Positions 44,059-52,697 are shown, numbered from the stretch's first letter. The stretch is 64,000 bases of DNA from Pseudogemmobacter bohemicus (GCF_003290025.1 NZ_QNHG01000003.1:192497-256496), one strand, 5' to 3'. A program made the numbers and translations. Notes: generated by a model from the letters alone, not told the origin.

Positions 44059-44934
44059 ATGGCGTCGCGTCCCGAAGTGACCGGTTTTTACGAGGCGCGC
44101 ACCGGTTCGGTGCAATATGTGGTGGCGGATCCGGCCCGGAAGGTCTGCGTCATCATCGACCCGGTGCTGGATTATGACGAGAAATCCGGCGCCACCGCCA
44201 CCATCGAGGCAGACCGCATCCTCGCCTTCATCGCGGAACGTGGCTACCGGCTTGACCAGATCCTCGACACCCATCCCCATGCCGACCATTTCTCGGCCGC
44301 CGATTACCTGAGCCGCAAGACCGGCGCGCCCACTGCGATCGGGGCGAATGTCACAAAGGTTCAGGCGCTGTGGAACGGCTTTTACAACCGGGACCTTGCG
44401 GCGGATGGCTCGCAATGGGACCGGCTTTACGCCGGGGGGGATACTTTCCTGGTCGGGGATATCCCGGCCAGGGTGATGTTCTCGCCCGGCCATACCATGG
44501 CCTCGATCACCTGTGTGATTGGTGATGCGGCCTTTATCCATGATACGATCTTCATGCCCGATACCGGCACGGCGCGGGCGGATTTCCCCGGCGGCAGCGC
44601 GAAACTGCTGTGGCACTCGATCCAGGCGATCCTGGCGCTGCCCGATGCGACACGGCTTTTCACCGGCCATGATTACCGCCAGGGCGGGCGCAAGGAGGCC
44701 TGGGAATCCTCAGTCGCCGAACAGAAGGCCAGCAATATCCACCTCTCGAAATACAAGACCGAGGCCGAATTCGTGGCTGTCCGCGAGGCGCGCGATGCGA
44801 CTTTGCCGATGCCAAAGCTGATCCTGCATGCTTTGCAGGTGAACACCAATGCCGGGCGCCTGCCCGAGCCGGAATCGAATGGCACCCGCTATCTGAAGAT
44901 CCCGCTCGATCTGTTCAAAACCGCCTGGGAGTGA
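44059..44934 (+). CDS. blh: Blh/ETHE1-like metallo-beta-lactamase-fold sulfur dioxygenase
   Basis: A 291-aa MBL-fold protein: ILDTHPHADHFSAADYLSRK (THxHADH metal motif), VMFSPGHTMASITCVIG, FIHDTIFMPDTGTARADFPG and LFTGHDYRQGG. These match the Blh/persulfide-dioxygenase group, which oxidises glutathione persulfide. The downstream DUF2892, YeeE/YedE pair and SulP are the usual partners of blh in the BigR sulfide-detoxification operon. The BigR gene itself is missing here. Confidence 0.85.
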   Translation: MASRPEVTGFYEARTGSVQYVVADPARKVCVIIDPVLDYDEKSGATATIEADRILAFIAERGYRLDQILDTHPHADHFSAADYLSRKTGAPTAIGANVTKVQALWNGFYNRDLAADGSQWDRLYAGGDTFLVGDIPARVMFSPGHTMASITCVIGDAAFIHDTIFMPDTGTARADFPGGSAKLLWHSIQAILALPDATRLFTGHDYRQGGRKEAWESSVAEQKASNIHLSKYKTEAEFVAVREARDATLPMPKLILHALQVNTNAGRLPEPESNGTRYLKIPLDLFKTAWE

Positions 44935-44939
44935 CCGTC

Positions 44940-45146
44940 ATGCCTCTCAATATCGGTGCGACCGACCGCCTTATCGGCCTGGTTGCCGGCGTCATCCTGC
45001 TGGCGGTTGCGATCTTTGCCGGCCCCGGCGGCATCTGGCCCTGGCTGATCGGCGCGGTGGGGCTGGTGGCGCTGGCAACCGCGGCTTTCCGTTACTGCCC
45101 GCTTTACACCCTTTTGGGGATCAATACCTGCGGGCTGCAGCGGTGA
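44940..45146 (+). CDS. DUF2892 inner-membrane protein
   Basis: A 68-aa protein: MPLNIGATDRLIGLVAGVIL, then LAVAIFAGPGG and LIGAVGLVALATAAFRYCPL, ending YTLLGINTC. Two membrane helices and the CPLYTLLGINTC signature of DUF2892 (the membrane part of YgaP-like rhodanese proteins). The ATG at 44940 has GGGAG 8 nt upstream; a GTG at 44931 overlapping the blh stop is an alternative. Confidence 0.85.
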   Translation: MPLNIGATDRLIGLVAGVILLAVAIFAGPGGIWPWLIGAVGLVALATAAFRYCPLYTLLGINTCGLQR

Positions 45147-45562
45147 CGGAATTCACCCCCTGGGCCAGCCTTGCCGGCGGCGCGCTGATCGGGCTGGCCG
45201 TGGTGCTGCTGATGGCGCTTCATGGGAGGATTGCCGGCATGACCGGAGTTCTGACGGGGGTATTGACCGGAGAGCGTGGCTGGCGGCTGGCTTTCCTGGC
45301 CGGCGCGGTGCTGGCGCCTTTGCTGATCACCCGGGTCCTTGGCGCGGAAGTGCCGTTCGCCAGCCCGGCCGGCTGGCCCTGGATCCTTGTCAGCGGGCTC
45401 TTGGTGGGGATCGGGGTCACCTTTGGTGGCGGCTGCACCTCGGGTCACGGCATCTGCGGCAATGCGCGGTTGTCGAAACGCTCGATCCTGGCGACGATCT
45501 GCTTCATGCTGAGCGCGGGCGTGACGGTCTATGGGATCCGCCACCTGATCGGAGGTCTGTGA
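45143..45562 (+). CDS. YeeE/YedE sulfur-transport half-protein (PmpA-like)
   Basis: A 139-aa membrane protein with four hydrophobic segments and the conserved Cys motif TFGGGCTSGHGICGNARLSK. It forms half of a thiosulfate/sulfur-species channel with the next gene's product. It begins with GTG overlapping the preceding stop (GTGA at 45143-45146). Confidence 0.88.
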   Translation: MTEFTPWASLAGGALIGLAVVLLMALHGRIAGMTGVLTGVLTGERGWRLAFLAGAVLAPLLITRVLGAEVPFASPAGWPWILVSGLLVGIGVTFGGGCTSGHGICGNARLSKRSILATICFMLSAGVTVYGIRHLIGGL

Positions 45563-45563
45563 C

Positions 45564-45977
45564 ATGCCAGTGATCGCGGCGGCTCTGATCGGGATGATCT
45601 TTGGCAGCGGCATCCTGCTGGGGGGTATGGCGAACCCGGCCAAGGTGCTGAATTTCTTTGATGTCGCCGGCAACTGGGATCCGTCTTTGCTCTTTGTCAT
45701 GGGCGGCGCGCTGGCGGTGGGTTTTATCGGCTACCGTCTGGTCCTGAGGCGCCCGCGCCCGGTCTTTGACACGCGGTTCCACCTGCCGGCCAAAAGCACC
45801 ATCGATACAAGCCTCATCGGGGGCTCGATCCTGTTCGGGATCGGCTGGGGTATTGCCGGCTTTTGCCCGGGCGGCGCGATTCCGGGGCTGGGTCTCTTGC
45901 GCCCCGAGCCGCTGCTCTTCCTTGCCGCCATGAGCGCGGGCATCCTGATCGCCCGCCGGATAAGGGGCGCGCGGTGA
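45564..45977 (+). CDS. YeeE/YedE second half-protein (PmpB-like, DUF6691)
   Basis: A 137-aa membrane protein: GSGILLGGMANPAKVLNFFD and IGWGIAGFCPGGAIPGLGLL with the conserved Cys. It is the complementary half of the YeeE-type sulfur transporter, starting one base after the first half ends. The next gene starts with GTG overlapping its stop. Confidence 0.88.
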   Translation: MPVIAAALIGMIFGSGILLGGMANPAKVLNFFDVAGNWDPSLLFVMGGALAVGFIGYRLVLRRPRPVFDTRFHLPAKSTIDTSLIGGSILFGIGWGIAGFCPGGAIPGLGLLRPEPLLFLAAMSAGILIARRIRGAR

Positions 45978-47728
45978 AGCGCCTCGGCCACTGGATGCCG
46001 ATCCTTGACTGGGGGCGGCGCTATGATCGCGCCACGTTCAGTGCCGATCTGCTGGCGGCAGTGATCGTGACGATCATGCTGATCCCGCAAAGCCTTGCCT
46101 ATGCGATGCTGGCGGGGATGCCGCCCGAGGCCGGGCTTTACGCCTCGATCCTACCCTTGGTGGCCTATGCGCTGTTCGGCACCAGCCGCGTGCTGGCGGT
46201 GGGGCCGGTGGCGGTGGTCTCGCTGATGACCGCCTCGGCGGTGGCGCCGGTGGTGCTGGCGGGGCTGACCGACGCGATGACGGCCGCGATGGTGCTGGCG
46301 CTGATGTCGGGCGCGATGCTGGTGGCGATGGGGTTGCTCCGGCTGGGGTTTCTGGCGAATTTCCTCAGCCATCCGGTGATTTCCGGCTTTATCACCGCCT
46401 CGGGTCTGCTGATCGCGGCGGGGCAGCTGGGCTATCTGTTTGGAGCTGGCGGTGGTGGCTCGACCCTGCCGGCGGTGATTTCGCGTCTGACCGATGCCGG
46501 GGGCATCAACCCCGCCACCTGTGCCATCGGGTTTGGGGCGCTGGTGTTCCTGTGGTTCGCCCGCAGCCGGCTGAAGCCGCTTCTGACCGGGCTGGGCATG
46601 GGCGCGGGTGCGGCCAGCGTGATCACCCGCGCCGCGCCGGTTATGGCGGTTTTCGCGACCATAGCGCTGTCAAAGGGGTTTGACCTTGGCGCCCGGGGCG
46701 TGGCGCTGGTTGGCCAGGTGCCGGCCGGACTGCCGGTCCTTGGATTGCCGCAGGTGGATATGGCGCTGATCCTTGCCCTGGCGCCGGCGGCTTTCCTGAT
46801 CTCGATCGTCGGCTTCGTGGAATCGGTTTCCGTCGCCCGCACCCTCGCCGCGAGACGGCGTGAGCGGATCGGCCCGGATCAGGAGCTTATGGGCCTTGGC
46901 GCCGCCAATCTTGCGGCGGGGATCAGCGGCGCCTTTCCGGTGACAGGGGGCTTCGCGCGGTCGGTGGTGAATTTCGACGCGGGCGCGCAGACGCCGGCGG
47001 CGGGCGCCTTTACCGCCATTGGCATCGCGCTGGCGGCCTTGTTCCTCGCGCCATTGCTTGCCGCGCTGCCGCAGGCGACACTGGCCGCGACGATCATCGT
47101 GGCGGTGCTGTCGCTGGTCGATCTGCCGGCACTGGCGCGGGTCTGGGCCTGGTCGCGCCATGATTTCGCGGCGATGCTGGCAACGATCATCGTGACGCTG
47201 GGCTTTGGCGTCGAGGCCGGGATCTCGGTCGGTGTCGCGCTGTCGATCCTCCTGGTCCTGTGGCGTGCAAGCCATCCGCATTCCGCCGTGGTAGGCCAGG
47301 TGCCGGGAACGGAACATTACCGCAATATCAGCCGCCATCAGGTGATCACCCATCCGGCGGTGCTGTCCCTGCGCGTCGATGAAAGCCTCTGGTTCGGCAA
47401 TGCGCGGTTTCTTGAGGAAAAGATCGAGGCGTTGGCCGCCTGCAGTCCCGGGCTGAAGCATATCGTCCTGATGTGCCCGGCGGTGAATGATATCGACGCC
47501 AGCGCGCTGGAGAGCCTTGCCGATATCAACAGCCGCCTGGTGGATGCCGGCATCCGGTTCCACCTCTCCGAGGTCAAGGGGCCGGTGATGGACCGGCTCA
47601 GGCGCAGCGATTTCCTCGCCGGCCTCAGCGGCGAGGTTTTCCTCAGCCAGCATGAGGCGATGTGCCGGCTCGGGCAGATGCCCGAATGCCGCGAGACCGG
47701 GGGGGCAGAGGGAAGGGCGGCTGGGTGA
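45974..47728 (+). CDS. SulP-family anion permease with STAS domain
   Basis: A 584-aa transporter: MLIPQSLAYAMLAGMPPEAG, then FGTSRVLAVGPVAVVSLMTA and AFPVTGGFARSVVNFDAGAQ, with about 12 membrane segments, and a C-terminal STAS domain (LSLRVDESLWFGNARFLEEK, MCPAVNDIDASALESLADIN). It probably exports or exchanges sulfate or sulfite made by the Blh pathway; this is inferred from the operon. The GTG start at 45974 overlaps the preceding stop. Confidence 0.9.
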   Translation: MKRLGHWMPILDWGRRYDRATFSADLLAAVIVTIMLIPQSLAYAMLAGMPPEAGLYASILPLVAYALFGTSRVLAVGPVAVVSLMTASAVAPVVLAGLTDAMTAAMVLALMSGAMLVAMGLLRLGFLANFLSHPVISGFITASGLLIAAGQLGYLFGAGGGGSTLPAVISRLTDAGGINPATCAIGFGALVFLWFARSRLKPLLTGLGMGAGAASVITRAAPVMAVFATIALSKGFDLGARGVALVGQVPAGLPVLGLPQVDMALILALAPAAFLISIVGFVESVSVARTLAARRRERIGPDQELMGLGAANLAAGISGAFPVTGGFARSVVNFDAGAQTPAAGAFTAIGIALAALFLAPLLAALPQATLAATIIVAVLSLVDLPALARVWAWSRHDFAAMLATIIVTLGFGVEAGISVGVALSILLVLWRASHPHSAVVGQVPGTEHYRNISRHQVITHPAVLSLRVDESLWFGNARFLEEKIEALAACSPGLKHIVLMCPAVNDIDASALESLADINSRLVDAGIRFHLSEVKGPVMDRLRRSDFLAGLSGEVFLSQHEAMCRLGQMPECRETGGAEGRAAG

Positions 47729-47837
47729 ACGAAAAACGAAGGCCCCGCCGGATTTCGCTTGAAGCCGGCCGCGCTGGCGGCGAAACCTGTGCGCCGCAAT
47801 GCCGCATAAGACGGCGCGCGCATTCAGGAGGCCGGGT

Positions 47838-48848
47838 TTGACGACAGCGGAAATGGCACTGGAAGAAGAGTTGCGGCTGGTCGGGCAGATGGTCGAGGGC
47901 GCGCTGCCCCTCTGGCCACTGCCACCGGGTGCGAAAACCAGCCTGCTGAACATCGCCGAGAACCTGACCTGGCTGGTCGAGGCCGGTGATTTCCGCTCGG
48001 TCCTGCGGGTGCATCGTCCGGGCTATCACACGCGCACCGGCATCGGCCAGGAACTGGCCTGGAGCCAGGCGCTGGCGCGTGATGCGGGCATCGACACGCC
48101 GGCGGTGATCGCCGGGGTGAATGGGGCGCTGGTGCAGGAGGCGCGGTTGCCCGGCAGCCTTGAGTCCGGTCGCTACATGGTGATGTTCGATTTCGCGCCG
48201 GGCCGGCAGCCAGGGCCGGATGACGACCTGGTGGCGCCCTTCCGCAGCCTCGGCGCGATTGCGGCGCGCACGCATATCCACGCGCGCGGCTGGCACCCGA
48301 CGGAGCCGCTGGAGCGCCTCGTCTGGGATGCGGCGGCGGTTTTCGGGCCAGAGCCGACCTGGGGCGACTGGCGCGACGGCCCCAATGTGACACCCGGAAT
48401 CCGCGCGGTGCTGGAAGAGGTCGAACAGATGGTCCACCGCCGCCTCGCCGCCTGGGGCAAGGGGCAGGCACGCTATGGGCTGATCCATGGCGATATGCGC
48501 CTGACCAACCTGCTGATCGACGGCACGCGGACCGTGTTGATTGATTTCGACGATTCCGGGATGGGCTGGTATCTCTACGATTTCGCGGCGGCGGTGAGCT
48601 TTATGGAGGATCACCCCCAGGTGCCCGCATTGCGTGCCGCCTGGGTCGAGGGATACCGCTCGGTCGCGCCGCTGTCGCCGGAAGAAGAGCAGGAGATCGA
48701 CACGTTCGTGATGCTGCGGCGGCTGGCCCTGCTCGCCTGGATCGGCAGCCATATCGAGGCACCCGAGCCCCGCGCCATGGCCCCGCATTTCGCCGCAGGC
48801 ACCGCGCGGCTCGGGCAGGCCTGGCTCGACCGTCTCGCCTCGGAGTGA
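47838..48848 (+). CDS. APH/SrkA-like phosphotransferase
   Basis: A 336-aa kinase-fold protein with the catalytic IHGDMRLTNLLIDGTRTVLI (HGDxxxxN) and DFDDSGMGWYLYDFA (metal-binding DFD), as in aminoglycoside phosphotransferases and the stress kinase SrkA/RdoA. Substrate is unknown. TTG at 47838 is taken as start because AGGAGG lies 6 nt upstream; the ATG at 47853 has no such site. It is the last gene with normal host-like composition before the island. Confidence 0.82.
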   Translation: MTTAEMALEEELRLVGQMVEGALPLWPLPPGAKTSLLNIAENLTWLVEAGDFRSVLRVHRPGYHTRTGIGQELAWSQALARDAGIDTPAVIAGVNGALVQEARLPGSLESGRYMVMFDFAPGRQPGPDDDLVAPFRSLGAIAARTHIHARGWHPTEPLERLVWDAAAVFGPEPTWGDWRDGPNVTPGIRAVLEEVEQMVHRRLAAWGKGQARYGLIHGDMRLTNLLIDGTRTVLIDFDDSGMGWYLYDFAAAVSFMEDHPQVPALRAAWVEGYRSVAPLSPEEEQEIDTFVMLRRLALLAWIGSHIEAPEPRAMAPHFAAGTARLGQAWLDRLASE

Positions 48849-49082
48849 GCGCGCAATCGGCGCGGCCCTTGTTAGCCGGAACGCCTCCGGTCTCTCGCCG
48901 CCTCGAGCAAGCTGGACCTCGAAGCCCGAACGACCGTCAGCGATGCGGTCACGGGCCTGCCTTCGGCCTCTCGTGATGACGGCCCGCCCGCGAGGCAATT
49001 CGATCTGACTGTCCTCCCGGTCCAGATCACGCTTTTGTCTGCCGATGCGGATTTCAGCTGCCGGCAGAAGGGCGCGCTTGCC
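48849..49082. other. Chromosome/island junction, no supported gene
   Basis: The sequence changes from host-like coding DNA to a segment where no frame reads as a known protein. The frame running into the helicase remnant reads unrelated residues (e.g. QFDLTVLPVQITLLSADADF) before the helicase match begins near 49083. No tRNA gene or clear attachment-site repeat is visible. Confidence 0.5.
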
Positions 49083-49928
49083 AATCCTGCAGTGGATGGA
49101 GTCCTTATCGTCCTAGACGAACTTCACACCTACCGAGGAAGGCAAGGGGCGGATGTGGCGATTCTTGTTCGACGCCTACGGAGCCGCTGCGTGCCTCTTA
49201 AAGCACCGATTTGTATAGGCACTTCGGCGACAATGGCGAGCGAAGGCTCGGGCGAAAGCCGCGCTCAAGCCGTAGCGGCAGTTGCGACACGGCTGTTCGG
49301 CGCGACGATCGGTCCGGACGCCGTCATAGATGAAACATTGCAGAGGGCAACAGATGATGGGCTGACCCTCGATTTGGTGCGGCCACGCCTCGCATCAGTT
49401 TTGACCGCACCGCTACCAGACGTGATGACAGATAACGATCTACGGTCGAATCCCCTCGCCGTTTGGGCCGAGCTCGAAATCGGACTGGAAGATGGCCAGG
49501 AACTTACCCGAAAGAAACCGACACCGTTTGGCGCTGCGGTGGCCAGATTGTCAGAGGCCAGCGGTGTTTTGCCGGAGGTTTGTCGGGATGTGTTTTCGAC
49601 ATTCCTGACACGGGTGAGCCTCCCCGAGGCTGACCGTGGCGGGGCAGCATCAGGCGCGTTCCTTGCATTCAAGCTTCATCGGTTCATTTCTGGCGCGGGG
49701 GAGATTCACACCACGCTGACTGAGGCTCCTCGAACTGTCATGTTCGAGGGGCAACTCGAGGATCCGGATGCTCCAGGAAATCGCCTGTATCCAACCAGGT
49801 TCTGCCGCGATTGCGGACACGAGGTCCATGTCGTCACCAAATCCGAAGATGCTGAAGGGCTTCGGTTCCTCGCTAGAAACATCGATGACACACCGATCGA
49901 GACAGACGACGGTGATATCGCAGGCTAA
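49083..49928 (+). pseudogene. Internal fragment of a YprA/DruE-like DEAD-box helicase
   Basis: About 280 residues match the middle of very large YprA/DUF1998-type helicases, such as those of Druantia (DruE) and related defence systems: GVLIVLDELHTYRGRQGADV (motif II region), ICIGTSATMASEG (motif III), ARLFGATIGPDAVIDETLQR and YPTRFCRDCGHEVHVV. The Walker A part and the whole C-terminal half are missing. The frame stops at an abrupt join with IS3 sequence. It is a remnant, not a working enzyme. A plausible ATG at 49035 exists, but its upstream residues are unrelated. Confidence 0.8.
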
Positions 49929-50004
49929 CGAAACACGCATCAAGATGTCCCTTGGTGATCGAAGCCCAATCGAATACCGTAAAAGCCTCGGCCTCATGCC
50001 GTGA
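49921..50004 (+). pseudogene. C-terminal remnant of an IS3-family transposase
   Basis: The 27 codons up to a TGA at 50002-50004 read ANETRIKMSLGDRSPIEYRK plus SLGLMP, the very common C-terminus of IS3-family OrfB (RIKxSLGxxSPxEYRxSLG). Only the tail remains; it is fused directly to the helicase fragment, in another frame. The element's right end follows at 50009-50035. Confidence 0.8.
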
Positions 50005-50008
50005 AACC

Positions 50009-50035
50009 AGTCCAAGGTTTTGTCCGCATCCCCCC
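50009..50035. repeat. Probable IS3-type terminal inverted repeat (right end)
   Basis: Just after the transposase stop, AGTCCAAGGTTTTGTCCGCA leads into a C run. This resembles the right end of many IS3-family elements (GTCCA-GTTTTTGTCCGCA-CCCC type). The left end is not present. Confidence 0.6.
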
Positions 50036-50179
50036 GGGTCACTTCTGGGTGGAAATCAACACGCAGTCATCATGAACGCGACCGTCAAAGGTCTGGCGGC
50101 AAGCCACACGAGGGTTGCAAACGCAGATCTACGCGGCAGATATACCCATGAATAGCAAAGAAGCAGCCTGGGAGGGCGG

Positions 50180-51127
50180 ATGGATCCGGTTGAAGCTCGA
50201 GCCTACCTGCAAGCGCATCCCTTGCGGATTGGCGTGTCTACCCGCTCTCTGTTCGAACTGGATGCGGAGGACAGGATATTCAGCGACGAGGGCGTTGATG
50301 CCTATGTGAAGTATCAACGCGAGCACGAGGAGGATATCCTCGGAGAAGGTGCCGCATTCCAGACCATAAAGCGGATTCTGGCGCTGAACGAAGATCCTGC
50401 CAGCCCCTATGTCGAAGTCGTCTTGATGTCGAAGAACTCGCCAGACCTGTCGCTCCGGGCATTCACTTCCGCGAAGGCTTACGGTCTCCCGATCCGGCAT
50501 GGCAGCTTTACCAGCGGCAGATCCCTCGCCCCTTACCTGCCGGCTTGGGGGATCGACCTCTTTCTTTCCAACGATGAAACAGATGTGAGGTCCGCGGCCG
50601 CAAGTGGCGCCGCGTCGGCACTTCTGCGGAAACGCCCGCCTGACCTGGGTGATGCCCTAGACGACGGCGAATTGCGGGTCGCCTTCGACGGAGATGCTGT
50701 CATTTTCGGCCCGGAGTCCGATGCGATTTATGCAAGGTCCGGGTTGGAACAGTTCCTTACCCATGAAGCTGACAACGCCCAGGTGCCGATGCAGCCTGGT
50801 CCGCTCGCAGGGTTCTTCAGAAAGCTCAGCATGCTCAGGGCGATACATATGAACCCGAGCCGCGTGAGCAAAGTGCGGATTGCCGTTGTCACTGCCCGTA
50901 ACGCTCCAGCCCATGCGCGGGCCATCCATACTTTACGGTCTTGGGGCGCAGACGCCGATGAGGCGCATTTCGTGGGCCGGAACAGCAAGGCTCCCATTCT
51001 GAAAGCTATGGGTGCCCATATCTTCTTCGATGACCAGGCGGCACATGTCGACAAGGCCTCCTCAGTGGTTCCGTCCGGCCTCGTTCCAGGGCCTCATGCG
51101 CCAGACGCCCCCGTGATCCCTGCCTGA
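50180..51127 (+). CDS. Cytosolic-type 5'-nucleotidase (PF06189-like)
   Basis: A 315-aa protein: LRIGVSTRSLFELDAEDRIF, then VEVVLMSKNSPDLSLRAFTS, HGSFTSGRSLAPYLPAWGID and LFLSNDETDVRSAAASGAAS, AFDGDAVIFGPESD (catalytic Asp pair region) and GAHIFFDDQAAHVD. This is the bacterial form of the cytosolic 5'-nucleotidase I family, which dephosphorylates nucleoside monophosphates. GGAGGGCGG precedes the ATG. It stands alone between an IS remnant and the Tn7-like end, so it is island cargo; a nucleotide-depletion or salvage role is possible. Confidence 0.8.
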   Translation: MDPVEARAYLQAHPLRIGVSTRSLFELDAEDRIFSDEGVDAYVKYQREHEEDILGEGAAFQTIKRILALNEDPASPYVEVVLMSKNSPDLSLRAFTSAKAYGLPIRHGSFTSGRSLAPYLPAWGIDLFLSNDETDVRSAAASGAASALLRKRPPDLGDALDDGELRVAFDGDAVIFGPESDAIYARSGLEQFLTHEADNAQVPMQPGPLAGFFRKLSMLRAIHMNPSRVSKVRIAVVTARNAPAHARAIHTLRSWGADADEAHFVGRNSKAPILKAMGAHIFFDDQAAHVDKASSVVPSGLVPGPHAPDAPVIPA

Positions 51128-51452
51128 AGTAAACGATGTTTCGCCCGCACTGTCACGGGCTTGCGCCCCGCGCGCGAAATCGGTCGATCTGCCGCGATAG
51201 CCGAAAAGTTTTGATCTCTTGAAATACGCCCCCGACATTCGACCGCCGGAGCACAACAGTTCACATTGGACGGACAACCGGTAGGCCCAATCTGGCTGCG
51301 CCGTGATGTGGAAGGGATCCTTAGATCGCATGCGGAGGCACGCCCTGCGGATACGACGTTCGGCTCCAAGCCTCATTAGATCACATAATTTATAAGTGAT
51401 TACTGTATGTTAAGCGGGGTCTTCGGAGAAATAGGTCGATTCTTCTTGACGG
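51128..51452. other. 325-bp gap, no supported gene
   Basis: Frames here (for example 51062-51376 minus) are short and not protein-like. The segment 51377-51420 is AT-rich. I see no recognisable domain, tRNA or terminator. It separates the nucleotidase from the iteron cluster. Confidence 0.5.
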
Positions 51453-51456
51453 GGGT

Positions 51457-51645
51457 GTGCGTGCTTATGCCTCAAACGTGCATACTTATGCTACGTTGAC
51501 GCTTGTGCCAATCCAGCATAAGGATGCACAGCGAATCATTTCGCTCAGTTTTAAATCTTGTTTTGTTAATTGTTTTCAGTATGTTATCTGCCTGTCAATT
51601 CGACTCTGCAGCATAAGTATGCACACCCACGGCATAAGTATGCAC
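51457..51645. repeat. Five 14-bp iterons, probable TnsB-binding sites
   Basis: Consensus GTGCATACTTATGC. Plus-strand copies are at 51457-51470 (two differences) and 51478-51491 (exact). Inverted copies (GCATAAGTATGCAC) are at 51516-51529 (one difference), 51611-51624 (exact) and 51632-51645 (exact). Each outer pair is spaced 21 bp, two helical turns. TGT at 51456-51458 could be the terminal trinucleotide. The arrangement is mirrored, not the same orientation throughout. Confidence 0.8.
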
Positions 51646-51719
51646 GCCTCAACCAGCACTCGGCCATGAAAAAGGCCCGCACAGGGCGAGCCACTTTTCG
51701 TCCGGATATCTGATCTTGG

Positions 51720-52697
51720 TCAGCGGTCGCGGTCGAGCATTTCCATGAGCTTTTCAGGATCTACGCTCTCGCGGAAGTCGGGCAAGGTGAAAGGCGAGTA
51801 GCCCTCTGGCAGGCCATAAATCTGAGCGAACGCTTTCACAAAATGCTCCCGCGTGGCGACCTTGCCGCCTGCCATAGCGCTGATCGTGAACGCCTCGATC
51901 AACATCTCAATCACGAGGCCCCAGCGATACGCGCATCCGTGGATCAACCTTTCTAAAAAGTCAGGCTCAGAAAGGCCATCGAAATTGACCCCAGCCTTGT
52001 CGGCATAACTGTATGCCAAGGTGTTGATCTCTTCGATATCTTCGTCCGGGTTGATCATCTCGAAATGAACCGGTGTCATAAGGAAGCGGAGTTGCCGGCG
52101 ATCCTCGGTCGGGCGGTCCTTCTCTATGTGACGAGCGAGATCAGGGACGCCGGAAAGGACCAGCATCATCGGCCAAGTCGTATCCTTCATCAGGGACTTG
52201 AAGTTGTCGAGCATCGCGCGGTTCGCCGCCTCACCTGTATCGGTGAACATATGCTGGGCCTCATCGATATGGAGACCAACGACGCCGGCCTCCTTTGCCT
52301 GACGACGGACCATCCGCCAAATGTAACCAGCGTCCCTCCGACCATCGGCAGGATACCCGAGTGCCTCGAGCACCGTGTTCCCTCCCTCTCGCCAGTTGGC
52401 TTTGCCGACGAGCGTGCAGCTGACGAAACGGGCCGGGCGATCATCCGGCATGAGAGTGTTGGAGGTGTTCAGTTGCTCCACCAGTCGCTGAAGCTCGCGG
52501 GTCTTTCCGACCCGAGACTTTCCAGTGACGAGAAGCCCGCGTGCTTCAAACTCCCTGCACGAGGCCGCCTTGGTGTAATAGTCGGTCACACAGCGGATCA
52601 GAGATTCCCGCAGGAATTTTGCCCTGGGAAAGGGGTAATGTCCGGATTGCAACGGCGCGCGGACCGAGACCACTTCCATGTCGACGAACGTAGTCAT
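51720..52697 (-). CDS. tnsC: TnsC/TniB-like AAA+ transposition ATPase
   Basis: A 325-aa AAA+ protein: RGLLVTGKSRVGKTRELQRL (Walker A GKSRVGKT, about residues 59-66), GLHIDEAQHMFTDTGEAANR (Walker B) and MMLVLSGVPDLARHI (sensor 1 region). It belongs to the TnsC/TniB/MuB group that binds target DNA and activates TnsB. It is shorter than Tn7 TnsC (555 aa) and close to TniB size. Its start overlaps the tnsB stop (ATGA at 52694-52697). Confidence 0.85.
   Translation of the reverse strand: MTTFVDMEVVSVRAPLQSGHYPFPRAKFLRESLIRCVTDYYTKAASCREFEARGLLVTGKSRVGKTRELQRLVEQLNTSNTLMPDDRPARFVSCTLVGKANWREGGNTVLEALGYPADGRRDAGYIWRMVRRQAKEAGVVGLHIDEAQHMFTDTGEAANRAMLDNFKSLMKDTTWPMMLVLSGVPDLARHIEKDRPTEDRRQLRFLMTPVHFEMINPDEDIEEINTLAYSYADKAGVNFDGLSEPDFLERLIHGCAYRWGLVIEMLIEAFTISAMAGGKVATREHFVKAFAQIYGLPEGYSPFTLPDFRESVDPEKLMEMLDRDR

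Noticed and set aside
51457-51645. CRISPR-like array
   Set aside because: The repeats are only 14 bp, occur in both orientations and have uneven gaps (7 to 81 bp). No cas genes are in the window. They fit transposase-binding iterons.
51457-51669. 70-codon plus-strand frame across the iterons
   Set aside because: Repetitive YAS/HTY/SMHTHGISMHA translation comes from the iterons themselves; no good start signal.
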